NCBI RefSeq assembly: GCF_036038375.1
Contig: NZ_CP107935.1
Coordinates: 2,170,001-2,234,000, forward strand
Reading direction: 5' to 3'
Length of the DNA stretch: 64,000 nt
DNA from: Streptomyces sp. NBC_00414
Lineage (GTDB): Bacteria > Actinomycetota > Actinomycetes > Streptomycetales > Streptomycetaceae
Shown: positions 20,325 to 28,178 of the stretch, piece after piece
Layout of the letters: each line of letters starts with the position of its first letter
Position numbering within the stretch: position 1 is the first letter of the stretch
Position numbers and translations under genes: made by a program
The notes under the pieces: model-generated
Database searches by the model: none
Told to the model about the DNA's origin: nothing
What the model saw: only the letters and a program-made list of their open reading frames with translations

Positions 20325-20720
20325 TCAGTCGGTCTGCTCCAGTTCCTCGGCCGCTTCGTCATACTGCACGCTGCCCTGCGCCAGCCCACGCACGGCACGA
20401 ATCAAGCGGGGTGGGAGCCCTTCAACCGACTCCGCCAGCCGCACCACCGCAGCCAGTCGTTCCTCGGCGGTTTCGAACGCAGTGCGGTAATGCACCGCCG
20501 CTCCGAGATCCGTCACCGACAGCCGCCCGTCCTCTGGGACGAGAAGCTTCAGAAAGACCAGCTCCGGCGCCTCCGCTCGAACCTCATCCGGGTCCAGCCC
20601 TCGCGCGAGAAGTCCCTCTTCAGCGACTTCCCCGTCCACAGGGTCCGGTAGAGGACGCAGCAGCGCCTCGGCCAGCAGTTGCTGCTGGTATCTACTGAGA
20701 ACGAAGTGCGGCAGTGGCAT
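20325..20720 (-). CDS. Hypothetical 131-residue protein convergent with the restriction-modification gene
   Basis: A small, acidic, mostly helical soluble protein. The middle (VFLKLLVPEDGRLSVTDLGAA, about residues 55-75) looks like a winged-helix-type hairpin followed by a long helix with TAEERLAAVVRLAE. I do not recognise a family. It ends 25 bases from the end of the restriction-modification gene, with which it may form a defence pair; only proximity supports this. The Shine-Dalgarno is weak. Confidence 0.55.
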   Translation of the reverse strand: MPLPHFVLSRYQQQLLAEALLRPLPDPVDGEVAEEGLLARGLDPDEVRAEAPELVFLKLLVPEDGRLSVTDLGAAVHYRTAFETAEERLAAVVRLAESVEGLPPRLIRAVRGLAQGSVQYDEAAEELEQTD

Positions 20721-20752
20721 GGGCCATGCCTAGCACACGGCATATCGGCACC

Positions 20753-20902
20753 TCACACGCACGCGCCCGGCCGTGCCTGGTAGCCGCCCATAGCGATGGT
20801 GAGGGTACGCGGGCTGGTACAGGGCACAAGTTCGTCGCTGCCCTCCTTCGAAGCCTTCAGGAGCCTCTGCACGGCCGCGCGCAGCTCGGCATGACCGCGC
20901 AC
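20753..20902 (-). other. Possible short or decayed ORF in a 278-bp gap
   Basis: Between the 131-residue gene and the amidohydrolase the minus strand keeps a coding-like frame from GTG 20902 to TGA 20753 (49 residues, VRGHAELRAAVQRLLKASKE and onward, ending GACV). A second frame just upstream reads EIGFVLDGVDIGRDGFPPPP, as if one frameshift split a longer gene. No ribosome binding site is clear. It could be a remnant or a real small gene with sequencing error; I see nothing else in the gap. Confidence 0.2.
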
Positions 20903-20998
20903 GAGTCGGATGACAGCCTTCGGTTTCCTGCCGTCCTCCTCGGTGGAGGCGGGAATCCGTCCCGGCCGATGTCGACCCCGTCCAGCACGAAGCCGATC

Positions 20999-21841
20999 TC
21001 ATGGCAGAGCGCTGCCTTCCTGGGCCCCGCTGACCATGCCGACCAGTTCCGCCAGTGCGGCCGTCGCCCGGTCGAGGCCCGGGCCCGCGGGCCCGCCCGG
21101 CTCGGTCATGTAGATGTCTCGGCGGAGCTCGATCATCAGGGCGCTGACCCGTCGGTCGGTGCCGTAGTACTTCAGTGGGACGTACGTTCCGGCGAAGGGG
21201 CTGTTGATGCCCGTGCCGCCGAAGCCCGCGAACGCCTTCTCGGCGTGGGCGAGCAGGGTGGGCGGGGTGTGGAAGGTGTCGGCCCCGAGGCAGACGGGTG
21301 GCCTGGGGCCGTCGCCGTGCAGTTCGTACGGCAGGCGCTGCGTGGGGTAGGAGTGCACGTCGATGATCACGGCTCGCCCGACAGCCTCCAGACGCTGGGT
21401 CACAGCCTCGGTCATGGCGGCGGCGTACGGGTGGAAGTAGCTTTCCAGGAGCGGCTGTTCGGCTGCCGCGTCCAGGTGGCCCAGGTGGTCGCCCCGTCGG
21501 AGTGGCTCGCCGTGCGTGGTGCGTGTGTAGACGGCTCCCATGCCGACGGCCCGCATCTCCTCCCGTTCGTCCGGGAAGCGTTCGGGGTCGACGACCAGCC
21601 GGGACAGTTGGTTGACGAACTGCCAGGGCTTCGGGGCGAGCCGGGCGGCGGCCTCCTCGGCGATGCGGGCGGTGTGCGAGTCGGTGATGTGGTCCAACTC
21701 CCGTTCCAGCGCGGTGTGGTCGAGGATGATCCCACCACGGACGCCCTCGGGAACGGTCCGCGAGGAGTGCGGCACGTGGAGGATGACCGGCGACGCGGGG
21801 GCACCCGGTACGAGTCGGTAGGGAGCCGAAGGGGCGTTCAC
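20999..21841 (-). CDS. N-formylglutamate amidohydrolase-family protein
   Basis: A 280-residue protein of the N-formylglutamate amidohydrolase (FGase) family. Segments VILHVPHSS near the N-terminus, DHTALERELDHITD, VIIDVHSYPTQRLP (His in a zinc-site context) and the C-terminal VSALMIELRRDIYM are diagnostic. Family members hydrolyse N-formylglutamate at the end of one histidine degradation route or related N-acyl substrates. No hut genes are adjacent, so the substrate is open. GTG at 21841 has GAAAGG eight bases upstream. The gene starts 61 bases after the kinase gene ends, same strand. Confidence 0.85.
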   Translation of the reverse strand: MNAPSAPYRLVPGAPASPVILHVPHSSRTVPEGVRGGIILDHTALERELDHITDSHTARIAEEAAARLAPKPWQFVNQLSRLVVDPERFPDEREEMRAVGMGAVYTRTTHGEPLRRGDHLGHLDAAAEQPLLESYFHPYAAAMTEAVTQRLEAVGRAVIIDVHSYPTQRLPYELHGDGPRPPVCLGADTFHTPPTLLAHAEKAFAGFGGTGINSPFAGTYVPLKYYGTDRRVSALMIELRRDIYMTEPGGPAGPGLDRATAALAELVGMVSGAQEGSALP

Positions 21842-21861
21842 TCAGGCGCCTTTCCATCAGG

Positions 21862-21894
21862 TCGATCGGAGGATCGGATCGATCGGATCGATCA
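21862..21894. repeat. GATCG/CGATC repeat cluster
   Basis: A short run of overlapping GATCGGATCGATCG units between the kinase and amidohydrolase genes. It contains nested palindromes. It may be a weak terminator or protein-binding site; no other evidence. Confidence 0.4.
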
Positions 21895-21902
21895 GGGCTC
21901 GT

Positions 21903-23543
21903 TCAGGCGCCCTTGGCGACGGTCACCGTCACGGAGAGGTCGCCCGAGTTGTCGCTGATGCAGCCCTCGTCGCCGTCGTTGATGCGCAGTTCCAGTGTGC
22001 CCCCGGCCGCCGCCTCGAAGGTCCACTGCTTCCCCACGATGTGGCTCTCCTCGCCCTCCCCGGCCTCGGTGAAACGTCCGAGCAGCGCGCCGAAGGGGGC
22101 CGACCCGTTGACCTTGCAGTCCGCCGCCGCGAAGTCCAGCGACTTGTCGGTCTCGGCGTCGTAGCCTTCCGGCCCTGTCAGCGGCATCTCGGGGTCGTCC
22201 ACGGTCCACTGCCCCGACGTGAAACGGACGGTGACCGTGTCGCCGGACTGGATGAGCGTGTCGGTGACCCGCTGCCAGCCCTCGGTGCCATGGACCACCG
22301 ACTCGTTGACGACGGGCGTCGCGGGCAGGGGCGTACCGGCCGGCTGGGAGGTTCCGGCGCCGCTTCCCCGGCCCTTGCTGTCCGACGCCTCGGCTTGCGC
22401 GGCCCGGTCGAAGGGCGGGACTCCGGCGAGGAAGAGACCTATACCGGTGCCGGCGAAGACGAGGGCGACCGAGGAGGCCACCAGGCCCAGGACCCGTCTG
22501 TCACGCCGTTCCTCGTCCCTTCTCATCAGCGCGGACGCGGTCTCGGCGTCGTACCGCGACGTGGGCGACGCCGGCTCCGTCCAAGGGATGTGCTGACGGG
22601 TGCGGGTCTCCGCGTCCGCGAGGGAGACGCCTGCCGGGATCGCGACCCGGACGGTGGCCGACGGCAACGACCTCGGGTCCGCCGCGAGCCCCTCGGCGGC
22701 GTGCCGCAAGGCGGTCGTCGCGTCGGGGATGGAGGGCCGTTCCTCGGGCGCCTTGCGCAGCAGTGCCTCGACGGCCGGGAGCAGTGGACCCAACTGCGCC
22801 GTCAGATTGGGTTGTTCGTACGCCACGGCGTGCAGAGTGGCCGCGTGCGCGGGGCGGCGGAAGGGCGACGCGCCGGTGGCGGCGGTGACGAGCGTCGCGG
22901 CCAGCGACCACAGGTCCGAAGCGGGGCCGACCTCACCGCCGTTGATGCGTTCGGGCGCCATGTACTCGACGGAGCCCGCGAACTCGCCGGAGTTGGTGAA
23001 CGCCTCACCGTCGTCCAGGACAGCGATGCCGAAGTCGGTCAGGACCGCGCTGCCGTCGCGGCGCAGCAGGACGTTGGCCGGTTTGACGTCCCGGTGCAGG
23101 GCTCCGGCGGCGTGCACGGCATCCAGCGCGCCGAGCAGTTGCGCGCCCAGCGCGGCGACCCGCGTGGGCGCCAACGGGCCTTCCTGTGCGATGAGTTGGG
23201 CGAGCGAGGGGCCGTCGATGAGCTCCATGACGATCCACAGCCGGTCCTCGTACTCGACGAGGTCGTGGACTCCGACGACGTGCGGGTGCGGCACCCGGGC
23301 CACCACCCGCGCCTCCCGCACGGCACGGCGCAGCCACACACGGTGGTCCTCGTCGCCCTGGGTGAAGACGTGCAGCTCCTTGGCCGCGACGTCCCGTGCG
23401 AGCAGCTGGTCGTGGGCCCGCCAGACGGTGCCCATGCCGCCTCTGCCGAGCTGGTCGGTCAGCCGGTAACGACCGGCGATCAGACGCCCGGCGCCCCGTG
23501 CCGCGTACGCCGCACCCTGCTGATCATCACTGCCGGACAACAC
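21903..23543 (-). CDS. Membrane Ser/Thr protein kinase with extracellular LecA (PA-IL)-like domain
   Basis: A 546-residue receptor-like kinase. The kinase domain (about 20-280) has LGRGGMGTVW, the VAAKEL lysine, HRDVKPANVLL and DFG, all intact. A juxtamembrane linker and one transmembrane helix (about 360-382) follow. The extracellular region (about 420-546) aligns by eye with the Pseudomonas LecA/PA-IL lectin fold: the GDTVTV strand, GALLGRF, HIVGKQWTF and the calcium loop pattern LRINDGDEGCISDNSG. It has no PASTA repeats. GTG at 23543 is chosen because GGGAGGGG lies upstream; TTG at 23540 is possible. It is divergent from a sigma-factor operon and may sense envelope sugars. Confidence 0.88.
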   Translation of the reverse strand: MLSGSDDQQGAAYAARGAGRLIAGRYRLTDQLGRGGMGTVWRAHDQLLARDVAAKELHVFTQGDEDHRVWLRRAVREARVVARVPHPHVVGVHDLVEYEDRLWIVMELIDGPSLAQLIAQEGPLAPTRVAALGAQLLGALDAVHAAGALHRDVKPANVLLRRDGSAVLTDFGIAVLDDGEAFTNSGEFAGSVEYMAPERINGGEVGPASDLWSLAATLVTAATGASPFRRPAHAATLHAVAYEQPNLTAQLGPLLPAVEALLRKAPEERPSIPDATTALRHAAEGLAADPRSLPSATVRVAIPAGVSLADAETRTRQHIPWTEPASPTSRYDAETASALMRRDEERRDRRVLGLVASSVALVFAGTGIGLFLAGVPPFDRAAQAEASDSKGRGSGAGTSQPAGTPLPATPVVNESVVHGTEGWQRVTDTLIQSGDTVTVRFTSGQWTVDDPEMPLTGPEGYDAETDKSLDFAAADCKVNGSAPFGALLGRFTEAGEGEESHIVGKQWTFEAAAGGTLELRINDGDEGCISDNSGDLSVTVTVAKGA

Positions 23544-24256
23544 GCCCGCCTCACGCCCCTCCCGATGGCTTCCTTGCCACCGGCCCCATGTACCACTCGA
23601 ACACCGGCGAGCATAGCGGTGGGAACTGACGTCGCGACGACGGCTGAGCGAAGAAGACCGGCCCGGAGCCGGCCCGGAGCCGACCCGGGGCCGGACGGTG
23701 GCCGCACCAGGGCCGGACCGGGCGGCGGGGGTCGACAACAGGCCCGGGCGCGGTCCGACCACGGTCCCGGCGCGGTCCGGGTGTACGAAGTCTGCGGGCG
23801 GGCCGCCGCAAATCTCTGTCTTCACCCTCGCGACCTGCGGTTTTAAGCCTGCACTGAAACGGTTGCCCGTCCGCCGCACCGCCCGTCAAGCTGGGGGCAC
23901 GGACCTGGGGCCGACGAGCCGGTCCGGCTGCCGGTGGTCCGCATCAGCGGTGGTGTCGGCGACGAGCGGATTCCGGGGCTTCCGGACTGCCGGGAGCGGC
24001 CACTGTTCCACCCGCACGGCGAAGATTCTGCCCGGGCAGCACTGGGGAGTGTCCGGACAGAACTGGACGGTGCACGGCGGCATGTGCCGCGCGCGGGGCC
24101 CGGTACGCCGGGCCCCCGCTTCCGTGTGTCCGGCTGCCGCGTGTCCCGCTTCCGTGTGCCCCGCTCAGGTGTGTCGCGTGAATTTCGGATCCCCCTGTAA
24201 GAAGTGGGCCTCTGCGCGCATTGCTTGGTGAGAGAGCCGACAAGAGGGGACGGCGC
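23544..24256. other. Divergent intergenic region, kinase and sigma-factor operons
   Basis: A 713-bp region without a recognisable gene. It holds an 11-bp imperfect triplicate GGCCCGGAGCC near 23660-23692, the 10-bp palindrome TGTCCGGACA at 24050-24059, and imperfect repeats of CGCTTCCGTGTGYCC near 24117-24165. Promoters for the kinase (left) and sigma operon (right) must lie here. The open frames across it have no coding bias that I trust. Confidence 0.5.
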
Positions 24257-24907
24257 GTGACCCATGCCCAACGCTTCCGGGACATCTACGAGGAGTGCTA
24301 TCCGCGCGTCCTCGCCTACACCACCAGCTTGGTGGGACGGCAGGTAGGAGAGGACATCACCAGCGAGACGTTCACCGTGGCCTGGCGGCGGGTGCGGGAC
24401 ATACCGCAGCCCGCGCTGCCCTGGCTGCTGGGAGTGGCCCGCAATCTGGTGCGCGAGATGCGTCGCCGGGACAGCCACCAGTACACGCTCGCCGCCGAGG
24501 AGGCAGGGCGTATCGGCAGCGGTGCCCGGGCCGATGTCGGCGACGTCGCGGCGGACGTGACCGACCGGGCAGCCGCGTTGCACGCCCTGGCGGGTCTGTC
24601 CGACGCCGACCGGGAACTGCTGACGCTGATCGCCTGGCACGGGCTGAGCACCAAACAGGCCGCACGGGTCCTGGGCTGTACCACCGCGACGCTGACCGTC
24701 CGGCTGCACCGGGCCCGCCGCCGTCTGGAGAGAGCCCTGGAACCGGCGTACCTGGCAGATGCGGATACGGATACGGCACCTGCACCGGAGGCGGCGCCCG
24801 CACCGGCACCCGTGTCCCCGCAGGGCCCGGAGTCCCCGCAAGGCACGGGCACCGCACCCCTCGTACAGGCCCCGCGCCGCACAGATCGCAAAGGAGCACT
24901 CACATGA
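24257..24907 (+). CDS. ECF-type RNA polymerase sigma factor
   Basis: A 216-residue sigma-70-family protein with region 2 (RFRDIYEECYPRVLAY to TFTVAWRRV, about 5-50) and region 4 (LSDADRELLTLIAWHGLSTKQAARVLGCT, about 115-160, containing the helix-turn-helix). A Pro/Ala-rich tail of about 40 residues follows. GTG at 24257 has AGAGGGGA eight bases upstream; a TTG at 24221 is less likely. It overlaps the next gene by ATGA. No zinc-finger anti-sigma is encoded; the downstream membrane-anchored protein is the candidate partner. Confidence 0.9.
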   Translation: MTHAQRFRDIYEECYPRVLAYTTSLVGRQVGEDITSETFTVAWRRVRDIPQPALPWLLGVARNLVREMRRRDSHQYTLAAEEAGRIGSGARADVGDVAADVTDRAAALHALAGLSDADRELLTLIAWHGLSTKQAARVLGCTTATLTVRLHRARRRLERALEPAYLADADTDTAPAPEAAPAPAPVSPQGPESPQGTGTAPLVQAPRRTDRKGALT

Positions 24908-26184
24908 AGAACACCCAGGAACGGTCCGGGCGGCCTGACGTCATGAAGGTGCTCGCGGGCGCCCGGCCCGACGAGCTGGACCCGTCCAGGCTGGCGGGCT
25001 CTCCGCGACAGCGCGAGGACCTGGCACTCATCCTGGCCGGAGCGACGGACAGCCGCGCGGGACGCTCGCGGGTACCTGGGCTGTTCCGGCTCCGGGGCGG
25101 GATCAGGCCGCTCGGGGCCGTGGTCGCCCTCACCGCGGTGGCGGCGTCCGCGGTGGTCGTGAGCACGCTCGACCGGGACTCTTCGGGCGTGCGCGCGGGC
25201 GCGGCCCCGCAGTCCTCGTCCGCTTCCGCCGGGCCGGGTTCGTCGACGTCGGACGGCCAGGGTGATGTCCGCGTCGACGGCCGCCTCGAACTGCTCAGCG
25301 TGGCGAAGAAGGCGGAGACGTCGGCCGCCGAGGGTACGTACTGGCAGACCACCACGCGCTCGGAGAACGTGAACGTCGTCAGCGCGGCGGGAGACGCGAA
25401 GGACGCGGGAGACGACGGGCAGTTCCTCGCCGTGCGCACCACGTCGACCGACGAGTGGTCGGTGGGTGTGCGTCCGGGCACCCGGAGTCTGATGGTCTCC
25501 GGCCTGGAAGGCGTGACCGAGCCCCGGAGCAAGGCGGACGAGGCACGCTGGCGGGCCGCCGGCTCACCCAGGACGATGCAGGCCGAGGTCCCGGGCAACG
25601 AGGAGGGCGGCACGCTGGGTTACACGATGGGAACCCGGCAGCCGATGGTCATGCGGACGGACGCCGACGACAAGATCTACGCCATCGGCCCGCGGAACGT
25701 CACGTACCAGGACCTGCGTGAACTGCCCTCCGACAGTGGGGAGTTGCGTCGGGAGCTGGAGCGGCTGTACGCGCAGGACAGCGGCGCCGACACCGGCGTC
25801 GGCCGCACGGCGTACGTACTGCGGCAGGCGGCCGGCCTGATCACGATGCCGGTCGAACCCGCCGTCCGGGCGGCCGCGTACCGGGTGATGGCGGAACTGC
25901 CCGGCGTCCGGGGTCTGGGGCGTGTCACCGATCCGCTGGGTCGCGAGGGCGTCGGTTTCACCTTCCCCGGCACGGCACGGACAGCGCTGGGCGGCGTCGA
26001 GGAACGGCTGGTCGTCGACGAGTCCACCGGCGAGATGCTCTGCGAGCAACTCCTGCTGGTCGAACCGTCTGCCAGGGCTGAGGAAGCGGGTCTCGACGCG
26101 GGCACGACGGTGAACTACTCGGCGACGACCCGGATGGGCTGGGGCGAGCACCAGATCACGGTGCCGGAGAACGCTCAGCGCTGA
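24904..26184 (+). CDS. Membrane-anchored CU044_5270-family protein, sigma-coupled
   Basis: A 426-residue protein with a cytoplasmic N-terminus of about 70 residues (MKVLAGARPDELDPSRLAGSP), one membrane segment (about 73-93), a Ser/Gly-rich linker and an extracellular domain of about 300 residues. Architecture and the N-terminal pattern match the CU044_5270 family, which typically follows ECF sigma genes in actinobacteria. By position it likely acts as a regulator or anti-sigma-like partner, but the family role is not proven. Start overlaps the sigma stop (ATGA), so the two are translated together. Confidence 0.8.
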   Translation: MKNTQERSGRPDVMKVLAGARPDELDPSRLAGSPRQREDLALILAGATDSRAGRSRVPGLFRLRGGIRPLGAVVALTAVAASAVVVSTLDRDSSGVRAGAAPQSSSASAGPGSSTSDGQGDVRVDGRLELLSVAKKAETSAAEGTYWQTTTRSENVNVVSAAGDAKDAGDDGQFLAVRTTSTDEWSVGVRPGTRSLMVSGLEGVTEPRSKADEARWRAAGSPRTMQAEVPGNEEGGTLGYTMGTRQPMVMRTDADDKIYAIGPRNVTYQDLRELPSDSGELRRELERLYAQDSGADTGVGRTAYVLRQAAGLITMPVEPAVRAAAYRVMAELPGVRGLGRVTDPLGREGVGFTFPGTARTALGGVEERLVVDESTGEMLCEQLLLVEPSARAEEAGLDAGTTVNYSATTRMGWGEHQITVPENAQR

Positions 26185-26283
26185 GCACGTGCGATGCGGT
26201 GACGCGGTGCCGTGGAAGGCCCTCCGGCTGCCGCGGAACAGCCTCCACCCAGGACACAGGATCCAGTAGGAGCACAGGAGAAG

Positions 26284-27726
26284 ATGACAACACCAGTACC
26301 CCGTGGCGTGCGGCGGTTCGCGTTACCCGCCGCCAGCGTGGCCACCGCCCGCGTGGCCACCGCCCTCACGGCCTGCGCCATCGCGCTCGCGCCGTACGCC
26401 GCACAAGCACAGCCTCAGACACCGGCACCGGCACCGGCACCGGCAGCCGCACCCGCACCCGCACCTTCCGGGCAGCAGGCCTCCCTCTCGAAGACCCCCT
26501 GGAAACTGGCACTGCCGCTGTCCGGGGCCGAGTCGACCGACTTCTACGACGTCACCGCGACGGGTCGGACCGACGCGTGGGCGGTCGGACGGAAGACGGA
26601 CGAGTCCTGGGTCACGGATCCGGTGGCCAAGCACTGGGACGGCACCCGGTGGAGCGATGTCCGACCGGCGGGGACCGGGGGCAGACCCGCGCAGTTGGAG
26701 GCAGTGGCCGCCTCGGGTCCGGACGACGTCTGGGCTGCCGGAACGTACACCGACGTCGAAGTCGGCGCGGTCGCCTCAGCCATCGCCCGGGTGCCGGAGG
26801 CCCGCAGAACGGGCCGTCTGCCGGGCTCGCTCCTGGCCCGGCTGCCGGACAGTCTGGCCGACCGGCTCCGCGAGGGCTCCGCGCTGCCCGAGGCCGCCGA
26901 CCCGATCGTGCTCCAGCACTGGGACGGCACCCGCTGGAAGCCGGTGCCGCGTCCGGCACCCGCCGACGGCGCGATCCGTTTCGTCCTGGAACTGAAGTCG
27001 GTGAGCGCGGACTCCGTGTGGCTGACCACCCTGGACTGGAATCCGGCGGCGGACCCCGACGACCCGGACAAGGCGTACGCCGGGCACCTGGAGCACTGGG
27101 ACGGCCGCAGGTGGAGCCGTACGGCACTGCCGCAGGCGCCGGACGGCGGGGCGGTGCAGCCCTTCAGCATCACCGGCACCGGCCCCGACGACATCTGGGT
27201 CAGCGCCCTGACCGAGGCGGACGGCGTCGCCACGCCCCTGCTGTACCACTTCGACGGCCGACACTGGACGGTGGACGCCGTCCCCGTCCCCTACGAGTAC
27301 GGCCCCGGCTGGGTGGCCAACCACATCGTGTCGACCGGGCGCGGGACGGTTCACGTGCTCGGCAAGACCAACGATCCGCAGGTCCCGAGCGGACTGCTCT
27401 CCACGCGCTGGGACGGCCGTACCTGGCGGCAGATTCCCGCCCCCGGCATCGACGAGGTGAACGCCGCGGGTTCGGACGGCTCGGGGGGTGTGTGGGTCGC
27501 GGGCTGGCGCCCGCAGGGCAGTGCTCACACGGTGTTCTCCCGCTGGGACGGCGCCACCTGGACCGACGAGGAGCTTCCGGCGGAACTCACCTCGACGAGC
27601 GAGGGCAGCACGGTCTTCGACATCGAGGGCGTTCCCGGCTCCCGCGCGGTACTGGCCGCGGGCAACGCCGCGTGCGACAGCCCGGCGGGCGCGTGCGGCC
27701 TGCTGGCCTGGCGCGGCATCCGCTGA
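26284..27726 (+). CDS. Secreted beta-propeller-like protein with WDG repeats and an early TTA codon
   Basis: A 480-residue exported protein: basic start, hydrophobic signal region (about 12-37), a Pro/Ala spacer, then about six repeats ending HWDGTRW, HWDGTRW, HWDGRRW, HFDGRHW, RWDGRTW and RWDGATW, each paired with a GPDDVW/GPDDIW-type strand. That is a likely beta-propeller, binding rather than catalytic by inference. ATG 26284 has AGGAGA close upstream. Codon 14 (26323-26325) is TTA, inside the signal peptide, so translation should depend on the bldA tRNA and developmental stage. It is third in the sigma operon, 99 bases after the anchored protein. Confidence 0.82.
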   Translation: MTTPVPRGVRRFALPAASVATARVATALTACAIALAPYAAQAQPQTPAPAPAPAAAPAPAPSGQQASLSKTPWKLALPLSGAESTDFYDVTATGRTDAWAVGRKTDESWVTDPVAKHWDGTRWSDVRPAGTGGRPAQLEAVAASGPDDVWAAGTYTDVEVGAVASAIARVPEARRTGRLPGSLLARLPDSLADRLREGSALPEAADPIVLQHWDGTRWKPVPRPAPADGAIRFVLELKSVSADSVWLTTLDWNPAADPDDPDKAYAGHLEHWDGRRWSRTALPQAPDGGAVQPFSITGTGPDDIWVSALTEADGVATPLLYHFDGRHWTVDAVPVPYEYGPGWVANHIVSTGRGTVHVLGKTNDPQVPSGLLSTRWDGRTWRQIPAPGIDEVNAAGSDGSGGVWVAGWRPQGSAHTVFSRWDGATWTDEELPAELTSTSEGSTVFDIEGVPGSRAVLAAGNAACDSPAGACGLLAWRGIR

Positions 27727-27755
27727 CGCACGAGTCCTGACGCACGAGACGCACG

Positions 27756-27779
27756 AGTCCTGACGCACGTGTCAGGACT
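27756..27779. terminator. Hairpin after the sigma operon
   Basis: A 9-bp perfect stem (AGTCCTGAC, 27756-27764, with 27771-27779) and a 6-base loop lie 29 bases past the last stop. The flank repeats GACGCACGAG at 27725, 27739 and 27748. Likely end of the operon transcript. Confidence 0.6.
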
Positions 27780-27789
27780 GGCAAGTCCG

Positions 27790-27829
27790 GACACCCCTGT
27801 CCGGACACGCGTGTCCGGACAGGGGTGTC
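27790..27829. repeat. 40-bp perfect palindrome with nested TGTCCGGACA
   Basis: Positions 27790-27829 form a perfect 20-bp-arm inverted repeat without spacer. Within each arm is a complete smaller palindrome TGTCCGGACA (27798-27807 and 27812-27821). The same 10-mer occurs at 24050-24059 upstream of the sigma gene. It could be a strong terminator, a cruciform, or an operator pair. Confidence 0.85.
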
Positions 27830-27917
27830 GGTGGGAGTGCCGTGCGACCCCGAAAACAGCTTGTGCGGGCCGAGACCAGGCTCGACCCGCACAATTTGCG
27901 GTGCTTTTTCCACTCTG

Positions 27918-28002
27918 TGTCCGAGGGGGGACTTGAACCCCCACGCCCGATAAAGGGCACTAGCACCTCAAGCTAGCGCGTCTGCCATTCCGCCACCCGG
28001 AC
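27918..28002 (-). tRNA. tRNA-Leu (anticodon GAG)
   Basis: An 85-nt class II tRNA. The acceptor stem pairs GTCCGGG with CTCGGAC (one G-T pair), followed by discriminator A. The anticodon stem CTAGC/GCTAG encloses loop TTGAGGT, anticodon GAG, reading CTC/CTT leucine codons. A long variable arm and the T-loop GTTCAAGTC are present. CCA is not encoded, as usual for streptomycetes. Confidence 0.97.
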
Positions 28003-28178
28003 TAGGTGTCTGCCGCCTGGACGGGGGTGTTCCCCGCGGCGACATGGACAACAATACCAAGCTTTCGGAGTGGCTTTCACCTGCGTTTCCGCGCCCCGGC
28101 GGGGTACCGCACGGGGCGCGGACGACGCTCCACGGCGTCACGCGAGGTGACCGGAAAACTACGCGGCGGTGGACCCGG

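Noticed and set aside
20753..20902. RiPP precursor because of the Cys/Ser/Thr-containing C-terminus
   Set aside because: No modifying enzymes nearby and no clear ribosome binding site.
20999..21841. Part of a histidine utilisation operon
   Set aside because: No hutH, hutU or hutI genes on either side.
23843..24841. Long minus-strand frame over the sigma gene and its promoter
   Set aside because: Antisense shadow of a real sigma factor gene; Arg/Gly-rich composition typical of GC-rich shadows.
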